Below are positions 1 to 8,434 of a DNA stretch of 42,721 nucleotides, piece after piece. Made by a program: the position numbers and the translations under genes. This DNA comes from Deltaproteobacteria bacterium (lineage in GTDB: Bacteria > Myxococcota_A > UBA9160 > SMWR01): the NCBI GenBank assembly GCA_019313245.1, contig JAFDBP010000018.1, positions 1-42,721 on the forward strand, in the 5' to 3' direction. The notes under the pieces are model-generated. The model made no database searches. It was not told where the DNA came from and worked only from the letters and a program-made list of their open reading frames with translations. The number at the start of each line of letters is the position of its first letter. Positions within the stretch are counted from its first letter, which is position 1.

Positions 1-51
1 GCGGGAGCGGGCAACCCCCGCGCCGCGGGCGAGACCTCGGCCGCCGATTAA
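1..51 (+). CDS. Possible C-terminal tail of an upstream gene (partial)
   Basis: An open frame enters from the left edge and ends at the TAA at 49-51, giving 16 residues rich in Ala and Gly. It would overlap the stop codon of the minus-strand PilZ gene by a few bases, a common tail-to-tail arrangement. Nothing in so short a stretch identifies a family, and it may be chance; the sequence left of the window would decide. Confidence 0.3.
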   Translation, partial: AGAGNPRAAGETSAAD

Positions 52-653
52 TCCGCGGCGACGCGCTCCGCGCCGAGCACGATCCAGCCCGCGCCCGCAG
101 CGTGGAGCGCCTGCGCCCGGGCGTCTTCTTCGGAATCGGCCTCGACGCTGACCGTGCGGGAGCGCGGACCCTGGGACTGCTTGATGCGAACCCGAAATTG
201 CGCTCGCGGGGCGGGCGGTTTTGTTTCGACCTCCGGTTCGGGGTCGCCGAGCTCCGAGACCTGGGACTCGGCCGCAGGCCTGGCGCGCCGGCTCTCCAAT
301 TGCTCGATCTTCGACGTGCCGGCGTCGGCTGTGACGCCGAGCTCGTCCATGAATTGGTAATAGGCCTCCGGCGCGTTGATGATCCGCACGCCGACTCCGC
401 CGCGGGCGACCTTGATCAAATGCGAGGGGACGACGACCTTGCGCACGACCTCGACCTGGATGCGAAGCCGCCCCTCCACGCCCGGAAGGGTTGTTTGAAC
501 CTCGAGCTGGTCGCCGGGCTTGATCTTGGCGCTGCTCTGTATGAATAGTCCCCCGGGGGACACGTCGAGAATGAGACCCCCGTGGTTCCGGCCATCCAGC
601 GTTAGCGTGCACGGCATCTGGCGCCGTTTGCGCTCGAAGATTCGTCCGCCCAT
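48..653 (-). CDS. PilZ-domain protein (putative c-di-GMP receptor)
   Basis: About 200 residues. The N-terminal ~100 residues look like a PilZ domain: an arginine-rich ERKRRQ start corresponding to the RxxxR c-di-GMP-binding loop, followed by a DVSPGGLFI segment matching the D/NxSxxG motif and a beta-barrel pattern. PilZ domains bind cyclic di-GMP and switch partner proteins. The C-terminal half has an acidic/proline-rich linker and a short beta-alpha-beta-like tail that I do not recognise. An ATG at 653 lies 11 nt after AGGAG; a GTG at 665 is also in frame but directly abuts that Shine-Dalgarno. The gene is divergent from an exopolysaccharide synthase/exporter pair, suggesting it controls that pair, which is inference. 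The PilZ assignment is firm; the partner is not. Confidence 0.85.
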   Translation of the reverse strand: MGGRIFERKRRQMPCTLTLDGRNHGGLILDVSPGGLFIQSSAKIKPGDQLEVQTTLPGVEGRLRIQVEVVRKVVVPSHLIKVARGGVGVRIINAPEAYYQFMDELGVTADAGTSKIEQLESRRARPAAESQVSELGDPEPEVETKPPAPRAQFRVRIKQSQGPRSRTVSVEADSEEDARAQALHAAGAGWIVLGAERVAAD

Positions 654-758
654 GCCGCCACGCACTCCTCTGGGCCGCCTGCCCCAATTCCCTTGTCGGA
701 AACCCCGACACAGCCTTGAGATTCGCCCCCTGGGAGGTGGATCGAAGAATGGGTCTGA

Positions 759-944
759 TCTGGGCGAGGACCCGAGAGCTACGGGCTCATCCGCGCAATT
801 GAACTCGAGGAGAAAGGCACCGGGCTGGACCGAGCGAGGGATCGGATCAACTCACTGTCGCGCGGGAGGTTTCGGCTCGACCGGACCCAATATTCGATCC
901 ACCTCGAAGACGACAAGATCATTGATGTGAAAAACCCGCAGTAG
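759..944 (+). other. Protein-like open stretch without a start codon (possible gene remnant)
   Basis: Between the divergent PilZ and GT2 genes, the frame from 759 to the TAG at 942-944 reads as about 61 codons with a very protein-like composition: an acidic amphipathic stretch, then alternating residues ending DDKIIDVKNPQ. A stop (TGA 756-758) precedes it and no ATG, GTG or TTG starts it. A nearby ATG at 749 after GGGAGG is in another frame. It could be the tail of a frameshifted small gene. A short direct repeat, GTGAAAAACCC, occurs at its end (926-936) and again at 993-1003. Otherwise the 654-1109 interval shows nothing I can name. Confidence 0.3.
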
Positions 945-1109
945 CGAGATACCCGGCGTCCGGGGTGGCTCGAAACGCCGCTGGCGCGTCAAGTGAAAAA
1001 CCCAAACAACCGATTCGAGTTGAGCCTCCAGCCGCGAATGGCTGAGGCGCGAACTCGGTCGGACTCGCACCCGCTGGGCCGACCATCGAGGCTGAACGGT
1101 AGGGATCCG

Positions 1110-2543
1110 GTGAAACGTCGAATCGGCTGGGACAAGATCATCTTCACGCACGTCGTGGTCATCGGCGTGCCCGCAATTCTCTACTACTACCTCAGGGTGG
1201 GCGGAGCGTCCCTCTTCTGGCTGCACGCCACGGTCGCGACCGCCTACCTGATCACCGCAGTGATGATCATCTACGAAGCGACCGCGGCGCTCTTCCGGCG
1301 CTACGCGGGATCCGCTGGGGAACCGATCGGCTCGTCCGAGCGCTGGAAGCGAAAGTTCAAGGACGCGTTCGGCGTGAGCGGCGCAACGGCCCAGGAGCCG
1401 ACCCGCCCGCTGCCGAGCTGTTCGTTCATCGTCGCCGCCTACCTGCCCAACGAGCAGGACATCATCATCGAGACGCTCACCGAAATCATCGACAACGTGC
1501 GCCGACCGGACGCGGGCTTCGAGCTGATCCTCGCCTACAACCGCCCGGTGCGACTGCCCATCGAAGACGAACTCGAACAGCTCGCCGCGCAACACGATTG
1601 CCTGCGACTGCTTCACGTCGAGACCAGCGAGTCGAAGGCCGAGAACATCAATGCGGCGCTTCCCCTGCTGACCAGCGAGATCGTCGGCATTCTCGACGCC
1701 GACCACCACCCGCAGCCGGATTGCTTCCAGCGCGCGTGGCGCTGGTTCGAGCGCGGCTACGACGTCGTCCAGGGGCGCAACGTGGTCCGCAACAGCGAAA
1801 CGAATTTCATGACGAAGATGATCGCGGTCGAGTTCGAGTGCACGTACGGCGTCTGCCACGCGGCGCGCTCGCTCTTCGTCGACACGGGCATCTTCGGCGG
1901 CTCCAACGGCTATTGGCGCACCGAAGTGCTGCGCGAGATCCGCTTCGATTCGACGATGCTGACCGAGGACATCGACGCGACGTCTCGCGCGCTGCTCGCG
2001 GGCTACCGCATCCTCAACGACCGGAGCATCATCTCGACCGAACTCGCCCCGACGGACCTGCCGGCCTTCTGGTACCAGCGCCAACGCTGGGCGCAGGGCT
2101 GGCTCGAGGTGAGCATCCGATTCCAGCTGGCGTTCTGGAAGTCGCGACACCTGAGTTTCCCGCAGAAGATCTACTGGACCTATCTGCTGCTCTACCGCGA
2201 GATGTACCCGCTGCTCGCACTGCAGATCTACCCGATCCTGCTGAGCCTGCTGCTGCTTCAGGGCTACATCGAACTCACCTCGCACTGGTATCTCTGGCTC
2301 ACGGCGATCGTCACGTTCGTGAGCGGGCCCTACCAGACCGGGGTTGCGGCCAAGATCGCTTTCGCGCGCCACCACTATTTGCGCTGGGTCGCCTACGGGT
2401 TCTTCGTCTTCTTCTTCACGCTCTTCAAGGCGATGATCTCGCTCGTCGCGATGTACGACCACCTGCTCGGCCGCGCAGACTGGGTGGTGACGCGGCGCTC
2501 GATGACCGAGCAGAGTCGAGAGGTCGAGGCGCGAACGCGATGA
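1110..2543 (+). CDS. Family 2 glycosyltransferase, membrane polysaccharide synthase
   Basis: A processive-type inner-membrane glycosyltransferase that would polymerise a sugar nucleotide into an extracellular polysaccharide. Two N-terminal membrane segments are followed by the GT-A catalytic region with the cellulose/hyaluronan/PNAG-synthase signature: FIVAAYLPN near residue 105, DAD at 196-198, TED at 285-287 and QRQRW at 323-327. Three or so membrane segments end the protein. There is no PilZ domain of its own. I prefer the GTG at 1110 because AGGGA lies 6-7 nt upstream; in-frame GTG 993 and ATG 1038 lack a clear Shine-Dalgarno and would add 39 or 24 residues. The stop overlaps the next start as ATGA, so the two are translationally coupled. 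The polymer cannot be predicted. Confidence 0.9.
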   Translation: MKRRIGWDKIIFTHVVVIGVPAILYYYLRVGGASLFWLHATVATAYLITAVMIIYEATAALFRRYAGSAGEPIGSSERWKRKFKDAFGVSGATAQEPTRPLPSCSFIVAAYLPNEQDIIIETLTEIIDNVRRPDAGFELILAYNRPVRLPIEDELEQLAAQHDCLRLLHVETSESKAENINAALPLLTSEIVGILDADHHPQPDCFQRAWRWFERGYDVVQGRNVVRNSETNFMTKMIAVEFECTYGVCHAARSLFVDTGIFGGSNGYWRTEVLREIRFDSTMLTEDIDATSRALLAGYRILNDRSIISTELAPTDLPAFWYQRQRWAQGWLEVSIRFQLAFWKSRHLSFPQKIYWTYLLLYREMYPLLALQIYPILLSLLLLQGYIELTSHWYLWLTAIVTFVSGPYQTGVAAKIAFARHHYLRWVAYGFFVFFFTLFKAMISLVAMYDHLLGRADWVVTRRSMTEQSREVEARTR

Positions 2544-4126
2544 GAGACTGGCGCGCGCTCCTTCTTGCAGCACTCGGTCTGTGCCTGATCTCCCTCGGCG
2601 CGGCATCCCCAACACTGGCCGGAGAGGCCGCTGCCAACGCGTGGATCGCGACGGCTCGAGAAGCCGCACAGGCGAACGAGCACACCAAATCCATCCGGGC
2701 GTTCGAGAACGCGATGAGCGAAGAACCCGCGAAGCGAGCGGAGGTCCTCCGCGAGTACGCCGACCAACTCACCTACGGCGGTCGCGGAAGCGAGGCCGTC
2801 GCGCTCTACCGCGAGGTACTCGATACACCGGGGATCTCCGCAGATGAGCGGGAACGCGCACGGCGTGGGCTCGCGCTCGCGCTGTCCTGGAGTGACCAAC
2901 AACTGCCCGCGCTTCGCGAGTACCAGGCACTCGTCGCTTCAAACCCGGCCGACCTCGACGCGCTGCGCAGCGTCGGGCGGGTGCAGAGCTGGCGCGGCCA
3001 ACACCGAAGGGCGGTCGAGCAGCTCGAGGGTTTTCTCGTCAAGTATCCGAACGACCCGGAGGGTGTCGCGCTGCTCGCGCAGGCACTCGATTGGATGGGG
3101 CGTCCCGACCGCTCGGAGAAGGTGCTGCGCGACCACCTCGCGGCCGTTCCGGGCGACGCGAACGCGCAGCGCCTGCTCGATGACCTCGAGCGCAGCCAAC
3201 GCCCCGAGACGATCTTCAACTACCGAGAATCCCACCAGAGCGACGACCTGCGCATCACGGGTTGGGAACTCGGCCAGAATTTCCGCTTCAACGACGGACT
3301 CACGACCGTCGGGATGCGCTTTCACACCTACATGTACGACCCAGAAGACAAGAACCAAACCAAGCCGGGCGGTATCGGCGCAGCAGTCGATTCGAGCAAC
3401 ATCTACGTATATCGCCCGGGACTGCACGTCCGCCATCGCTTCAACGACGCGATCGAATGGAACGGAACAGGCTGGGTAGACGTCATCGACGAAAAGAACC
3501 AGGACGACAGCGCACCGTTCACCTACGACACCTGGTTGACGATCTGGCCCAACGACTTCTTCCGCATCGACATCGGTTCCAATCGAACCACATTCGACAA
3601 CGTCGAATCGCTGCGTCAGAACATCAAGGGCACCTACGCGAATGGCTCAGTCGACATCACGCCGGACGAGAAAACGCGAATCACGGGGCGCTTCAAGTGG
3701 GGCGACTACACGGACGGCAACGAACACACCTGGTGGCAGGCTGAAATCGAGCGGCGCATCTGGAACGAGCCGCGCGTGCACTTCGCGGTGCGCTACACGG
3801 GAATGGACTTCACGGAGTTGTTCAACAACGGCTACTTCAACCCGAAAGACTATCACTCGGGAGAGGGTCGACTCCGCGCCTACGACGAATTGCTCCCGAA
3901 GCTCTGGTATCACCTCGAAGTTAGCGCGGGCTACGAGGACTCGAGGTTCAGGGGAAATGGTCAGGCCATCTGGAGCGCCGCGGGCGGCTTCAGCTACTGG
4001 ATCAATGACTGGCTGGAGGTCGCACTGCGCTACGGCTACTTCAGTTCGAAGACCGGATCGGGCGGGGGTTCGAGCGGCGGCTTCGACCGCGGCACCGGAA
4101 GCCTCACGCTGCGCACGCGCTGGTAG
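2540..4126 (+). CDS. TPR protein with C-terminal outer-membrane beta-barrel (polysaccharide export)
   Basis: 528 residues. A signal peptide (hydrophobic residues 7-27, cleavage near LAG) leads into TPR-like helical repeats over about residues 35-220, and the remainder alternates polar and aromatic residues as in an outer-membrane beta-barrel ending in RTRW. This TPR-plus-barrel plan is that of PgaA/HmsH, BcsC and YaiO-type proteins, which carry an exopolysaccharide across the periplasm and outer membrane. The ATG at 2540 overlaps the synthase stop, so the pair acts as synthase and exporter. The frame stays open far upstream into the synthase gene, but the signal peptide and overlap fix this start. 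Function by architecture; the polymer is unknown. Confidence 0.85.
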   Translation: MRDWRALLLAALGLCLISLGAASPTLAGEAAANAWIATAREAAQANEHTKSIRAFENAMSEEPAKRAEVLREYADQLTYGGRGSEAVALYREVLDTPGISADERERARRGLALALSWSDQQLPALREYQALVASNPADLDALRSVGRVQSWRGQHRRAVEQLEGFLVKYPNDPEGVALLAQALDWMGRPDRSEKVLRDHLAAVPGDANAQRLLDDLERSQRPETIFNYRESHQSDDLRITGWELGQNFRFNDGLTTVGMRFHTYMYDPEDKNQTKPGGIGAAVDSSNIYVYRPGLHVRHRFNDAIEWNGTGWVDVIDEKNQDDSAPFTYDTWLTIWPNDFFRIDIGSNRTTFDNVESLRQNIKGTYANGSVDITPDEKTRITGRFKWGDYTDGNEHTWWQAEIERRIWNEPRVHFAVRYTGMDFTELFNNGYFNPKDYHSGEGRLRAYDELLPKLWYHLEVSAGYEDSRFRGNGQAIWSAAGGFSYWINDWLEVALRYGYFSSKTGSGGGSSGGFDRGTGSLTLRTRW

Positions 4127-4209
4127 CCGCTCGACTCACCACCGAAGATCGAGTTCTACGCGATCGGGCGCTTGCAGCTCGACGCGGCTCGCTGTGATGT
4201 GAGACCGAC

Positions 4210-5304
4210 TCAGCGCCGATTCAGTGCGCGCTGAACGATCTCGGGCCTGCTCTTCAGCGCCTCGACGACCCCCTCTGCGAACTTCGCCTGGCCCAGATCC
4301 GTCCAGTGGCAGATGTCGATGAAGTGCTTGCCGTCCTTGGGCATGAAGCGCTCCATGTCGAAGAAGAGCAGCTCGGGGCGCTCGGCCGCGATCTCGCGGA
4401 TGACTTCGTCGTGGGCCTCGATCGCCGCCTGGACGTGATGCGACCAGCCCCAGACCTCCGTCGCGACACTCTCCTCCGCAAACGAATAATCGAGCTCTCC
4501 CGCGAGGAAGCGCTCGTTCGAATAGCCTTCGGGAACGTAAAAGGTGTAGGTGAGCAGCAAGAGCGGATCGTCGCGCTCCTCGGCCAACTCGATCACCGCT
4601 TCGACGTTGCGCGCGAATACGGGCGGCGTCTTCAAATCGCCGGCTTCGGCGCGCCAAGGGTCGTTGAGCGGATTGTTGTACGGGGCCTCTCGCTCGAATT
4701 CGGCTGCAAACATCGTCTTGGCACCCAGCGAGAGCTTCATCACCCAGCTGACGAGAAACGAGCGCGACAACCGGGGGTGCCGCTCGATCCAATCGAAGGC
4801 CGGCGCAAAGCGGTGGTAGTAGCTGAATTGCGAGTAGTCGTCCCGGAAGACGTCCCGCGGATAGTTGTTGGCCCGCGCGTCGTTGATCCCGTGGTAGAAC
4901 ATCACCAGGTCGAAGTCGTAGCCGTCATACCAGTAGCGGTACTTCCAGAGCGAGTCGTAGGTCATGTGGGCGGGGATGCCCGTGGAGACCAGACGAACCT
5001 TCAGGCCCGGCTCGGCGAACAGCGGATTCTCGTTCAGCAGCGCCTGCATCTGTGGCTGGAAGTTCCGCGTGATGAACGCCGATGCGCCCAGCGCGAGGAT
5101 GCGAAATTCGCCGGGCGGTATTTCCGCATCGAAATCGGAATCTTGCAATCCGTTGATCCCGTTCGCGACGGGCGGATACACGAGCACGCGCGGATCCGAC
5201 GAAAAATACACCGCCCGCAGACCCAACTCGAGCAGGATCGCAAGCACCAGCAGGCTGATCAGCATCGAAATCAGATTGCTGACAATGGCTCGAATGCTCG
5301 ACAC
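4210..5304 (-). CDS. Membrane-anchored SGNH/GDSL-like hydrolase
   Basis: 364 residues. One membrane segment (about 9-32) anchors a periplasmic domain with SGNH-hydrolase blocks: GAS at 73-75 (block I, nucleophile Ser75), GIND at 139-142 (block III) and DICH at 330-333 (block V Asp and His). Such proteins are esterases, often acting on O-acetyl groups of polysaccharides. It converges on the exopolysaccharide unit, so sugar deacetylation is conceivable but not shown. The start is GTG, with GGGGG four bases upstream. Block I is a loose match to the usual GDS, so the substrate is open and activity should not be assumed. Confidence 0.75.
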   Translation of the reverse strand: MSSIRAIVSNLISMLISLLVLAILLELGLRAVYFSSDPRVLVYPPVANGINGLQDSDFDAEIPPGEFRILALGASAFITRNFQPQMQALLNENPLFAEPGLKVRLVSTGIPAHMTYDSLWKYRYWYDGYDFDLVMFYHGINDARANNYPRDVFRDDYSQFSYYHRFAPAFDWIERHPRLSRSFLVSWVMKLSLGAKTMFAAEFEREAPYNNPLNDPWRAEAGDLKTPPVFARNVEAVIELAEERDDPLLLLTYTFYVPEGYSNERFLAGELDYSFAEESVATEVWGWSHHVQAAIEAHDEVIREIAAERPELLFFDMERFMPKDGKHFIDICHWTDLGQAKFAEGVVEALKSRPEIVQRALNRR

Positions 5305-5393
5305 CTCACCCCCTACCCTTTCGTCTCCGCCGGCCCGATCCTTCTTTCCCGAACCGTTGCATCTCTTTCAGGTCCGCCGCGTTCCGCTCCGAC

Positions 5394-7730
5394 TCACTGC
5401 TCTCCAGCCTGAAGCGAACGGATCTCGGCGAGCAGTTGGCGCGCGCCGGGATCTTCAGGCAGCAATTCGACCAAATCCAGCGCATACCTGAGGGCCGCTT
5501 GCCAATCTCCGGCGTCGCGACTCATGGTGACCAGCGCAGTCAGCAGCGCCTGGTCGCCCGGGTGCTGCCGATGCGCCGCGTTCAGCACCCTCAACGCGCG
5601 ATCGGCCTCCCCCGTCGAGTTCAGCGCGATCCCATAGACATAGGCGTAGCGCGGTGTTTCGGGCGCCAACTCCGCGGCGCGGGAGAGTTCCGCCATCGCG
5701 GTGGCGATCTCGCCCTGGCGAACCAGCGACAGCCCCAGCGCGTGGGAGAGTTCCGCGCTGTCCGCCACCTGCGCGAGGCCGGCGCGCAGGACGCGCTCGG
5801 CCTCGTCCTCGCGTTGGGTCTGGCGATACAGATCCGCGAGATTCACGTAGGCGGGCACGAACCACGGCCCGAGCCGCAGTGCGGTTTCCAACTCATTGCG
5901 GGCCCGTTCCAGTTGACCCTCCGCGACCGCGAGGGCGGCGAGATTCAGGCGGGCCTCGGGTCGGTCGGCATTTTCCATCTGCGCGGCGCGGTATTCGGCG
6001 AGGGGGCGTGCGAGCCTCGCCCGATCGCCCGGCTCCCAGAGTTCTTGGGGAATTGCGACCAGCGCGCGCGCGGCCTGAATCCGGACGCCCAACACCGGAT
6101 CGCGCAGCAATTGCCGAACGAGTTTCAATCTCGAGCGCGGCTCGAGGCTCTCCGCGGCTTCCAGCGCTGCAACCCGGATCAGCGGATCCGGGTCTCCGAG
6201 ACCGCGCCGCACCGCGTCCGCGGTCTGCGGAGCCGGAGGCAGCATGTGCAGGGCCGTTGCGCGAACGATCGCCGGCACGCTGGGCTCGTTCGCCAGTTCG
6301 GCGAGTGCGCGCGCGGCCCCGGGTGCGCGCTGCCGGCCCGCTCGCAGAATCTGTCCGTAGTGGGTTTTTTCGGCAAGCTCGGTGCCCCACCAACGCTCGG
6401 CGGCTTCGGCCGACCACTCCACCGACTGGTCGGCGTGGCAGTCCGTGCAGGTGTTGGGGCTACCGATCGCGAGCGTGAGGTCCGGACGCGGGATGCGGAA
6501 GCTGTGGTCGTGCCGCAAGTCCACGCCCATGTAATGGCGCGCGAGCATGTGACACGCGACGCAACTCGAGCCCGTCGATTTCCATTTGTGGTGGTGGTGT
6601 TCGGGCACCGCATACACATCCGCGCGGTGGCAGCCGAGGCAACTCAGATCGGGGTTCTCGGGCAGCTGCAACGCGTGGCCGTCGTGGCAATCGGTGCAGA
6701 CGACTCCCGACGCGTGCATGCGGCTTTGGAGAAAGGAACCCCAGACGTAGACCTCGTCGAAAATCTGGCCGTCCGCGTAATAGAGCGGAGCGTCGACAAG
6801 CGCCGGGCGGTGGGTGTCGAGAAGCGACTGACCGCGGACCGGCTCCGGGTGCAGCACGCCGCGGCGCGAATGACAGCGCCCGCAGGTATCGAGCTGTGCG
6901 TCCGCCCCTTTTTCCGGCGAGCGGTGTGCGAATTTCTCGTCGCTGTCAAAGCGCCAGACGCCGTCGTTCCGGAGATCGACCGTCAGACCGTCGTCGGGAT
7001 TGTCCCGATCGAACGCGAGTTGTTGATCGGCGCCCGCTTCCGCGCGAGCGTTTGCCCACGCCACGTGGGCCGACCCGGGGCCGTGGCACTCCTCGCAGGA
7101 GACGTCGATCTCCTCCCAACGGGTCTCGTAGCGGTCTTCATCGGCGAGGTAGTTCTTGCGGAGATTCGTCGAGTGACAATCGGCGCACATGTAATTCCAG
7201 TTCTGGTTCGGCCCGGTCCAGTGGAGCACGTCGCCGGCGGGGACCGGGTCGTCGGGGTGGAGGTGGAACCAGCGCTGACCGCCCTCGCTCTCGGGCCGAT
7301 TGTCCCAGCACACGCTCAGGGCCTGAAGGCGCCCGCCCGGAAATTCGATCAGATATTGCTGGAGCGGATCGAAGCCAAACACATACGCGATCTGGTAATC
7401 GCGGAGTTCCCCATCGGGGCCGTCCGTGCGCACGAAGAACTTTTCGTCGCGCCGGTAGAAAGTGGTAGTGACGCCGAAGTGCACAAATTGCGCGTCATTG
7501 AAATCGCCGAGCACGCTGGTCTCATCGACAACCTGCATCGCGAGGTCGTGATGCGACCCCTTCCAGAGCTCGTACTCGGCGACGTGACAGGGCTCGCAGA
7601 CCTCGCCCCCCACGAAATAAAGCCGAGGAATCGGAGACTCCGTCGCGCGCTCGCCTGGCTCGACTCGATCACCGCACGCGGTCAGTGCGGCGATTGCGGC
7701 GATCGCGCAAAGCCGGGTAGATCGATCCAA
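5394..7730 (-). CDS. Octahaem c-type cytochrome lipoprotein with HEAT- and TPR-like repeats
   Basis: 778 residues. A type II signal ends in the lipobox LTAC (Cys19). Eight CXXCH haem sites follow: CEPCH (45), CADCH (~180), CEECH (~211), CGRCH (~282), CTDCH (~344), CLGCH (~361), CVACH (~390) and CTDCH (~427), with several spare His as possible distal ligands. This matches the cytochrome c554-like multihaem family. Residues about 440-545 resemble HEAT repeats, and about 550-770 are TPR-like helices, so an electron-transfer module is joined to a protein-binding scaffold at a membrane surface. I chose the TTG at 7730 because GGGGAGG sits just upstream and the signal peptide becomes a normal length; an in-frame GTG at 7772 adds 14 residues. 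The redox partner is unknown. Confidence 0.9.
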   Translation of the reverse strand: MDRSTRLCAIAAIAALTACGDRVEPGERATESPIPRLYFVGGEVCEPCHVAEYELWKGSHHDLAMQVVDETSVLGDFNDAQFVHFGVTTTFYRRDEKFFVRTDGPDGELRDYQIAYVFGFDPLQQYLIEFPGGRLQALSVCWDNRPESEGGQRWFHLHPDDPVPAGDVLHWTGPNQNWNYMCADCHSTNLRKNYLADEDRYETRWEEIDVSCEECHGPGSAHVAWANARAEAGADQQLAFDRDNPDDGLTVDLRNDGVWRFDSDEKFAHRSPEKGADAQLDTCGRCHSRRGVLHPEPVRGQSLLDTHRPALVDAPLYYADGQIFDEVYVWGSFLQSRMHASGVVCTDCHDGHALQLPENPDLSCLGCHRADVYAVPEHHHHKWKSTGSSCVACHMLARHYMGVDLRHDHSFRIPRPDLTLAIGSPNTCTDCHADQSVEWSAEAAERWWGTELAEKTHYGQILRAGRQRAPGAARALAELANEPSVPAIVRATALHMLPPAPQTADAVRRGLGDPDPLIRVAALEAAESLEPRSRLKLVRQLLRDPVLGVRIQAARALVAIPQELWEPGDRARLARPLAEYRAAQMENADRPEARLNLAALAVAEGQLERARNELETALRLGPWFVPAYVNLADLYRQTQREDEAERVLRAGLAQVADSAELSHALGLSLVRQGEIATAMAELSRAAELAPETPRYAYVYGIALNSTGEADRALRVLNAAHRQHPGDQALLTALVTMSRDAGDWQAALRYALDLVELLPEDPGARQLLAEIRSLQAGEQ

Positions 7731-7899
7731 TGGGCCTCCCCTGCCGGTCCTCGGGGCGGGGGTCCCCAACACGGCAGTGCCATTGAGCTATTTACTTTGG
7801 TTAGTTAGCCAGATGTATTGCACAATGCACGCATCTGCCGAAGCGACTCGGCAGCGTGAGCCCCCGCAACCGCGGATTGAGCCAGGAGGAGGTCCCAAA

Positions 7900-8304
7900 G
7901 TGACCGCTCGACAATCGGCGACACGCAAGAAGACGACTGCAAAGAAGACGACCCGAAAGGTGGCGACCAAGAAGAAGGCCACCAAGAAGAAGACCGCGAA
8001 GAAGACCGCCAAGAAGAAGGCGCGGCGCATTTCCGCCTCCGACCTGCTGGGCGAAGACCTCCCGAAATCCCTGAAGGCCCTCTCGAGTCAAATTCGCCGC
8101 GACCTCAACGCGATCGAGAAGCAGATCGAGAACGCGGGCAAGGATGCGCGCCGAAGCCTGATGCGCGTGGTTCGGGATGCGAGCCACCACCTCGGAGCCC
8201 TCGAAGCGCGCGGCCAACGCGAGTGGCGCAAGATGTCCTCGCGAGCGCGCAGCGAGGTCGAGCGAACCGTCAAGCGGGTCAGGCGAGCCGCGCAGAGGAA
8301 ATAG
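7900..8304 (+). CDS. Lysine-rich histone H1-like DNA-binding protein
   Basis: 134 residues. The first ~45 are a low-complexity tail of repeated KK/TA units (TAKKT, KKKATKKK and similar), like bacterial H1-type proteins (Hc1/AlgP/HctB-like tails) that bind DNA by charge. A following domain of about 85 residues is helical and charged, with a DLLGEDLPKSLKAL segment and heptad-like spacing, ending in a basic RRAAQRK. The GTG at 7900 has a strong AGGAGGAGG eight bases upstream; the frame is open further upstream but without such a site. It is divergent from the cytochrome gene. The role in nucleoid compaction or regulation is inferred from composition only. Confidence 0.75.
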   Translation: MTARQSATRKKTTAKKTTRKVATKKKATKKKTAKKTAKKKARRISASDLLGEDLPKSLKALSSQIRRDLNAIEKQIENAGKDARRSLMRVVRDASHHLGALEARGQREWRKMSSRARSEVERTVKRVRRAAQRK

Positions 8305-8420
8305 ACGGGCCCGCGCGTCGGCCGCTCGGAGTCGCCTCGACACACCCGCCTCGGCGGGAGGTGCTCCTCTGGCCATTTCGGGGCCGGACAAGAGGCTTCC
8401 CCGCAGATCGCGCAGCGGTC

Positions 8421-8426
8421 TATAAT
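8421..8426 (+). promoter_or_regulatory. Perfect -10 box (TATAAT) abutting the VWA gene start
   Basis: A perfect TATAAT lies 8 nt before the ATG at 8435. With a usual 6-8 nt spacing the transcript would begin at or next to the start codon, implying a leaderless mRNA. The -35 region at about 8397-8403 (TTCCCC) is a poor match. Alternatively the box is chance and transcription starts further upstream. Confidence 0.4.
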
Positions 8427-8434
8427 CGAGGGCC

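Noticed and set aside
852-2669. A 605-codon minus-strand frame opposite the glycosyltransferase
   Set aside because: No recognisable domain, signal or ribosome site; the plus strand holds catalytic motifs and an ATGA coupling.
7730-7795. A tRNA-like sequence on the minus strand (TAGCTCAATGG followed by CTGCC...GGCAG)
   Set aside because: The D-arm cannot close, the spacing of the anticodon stem is wrong and there is no T-arm; it overlaps a cytochrome upstream region.
5436-7808. A 790-codon plus-strand frame opposite the cytochrome
   Set aside because: The minus strand carries eight CXXCH motifs in frame and a lipoprotein signal; the plus-strand reading has no domain.
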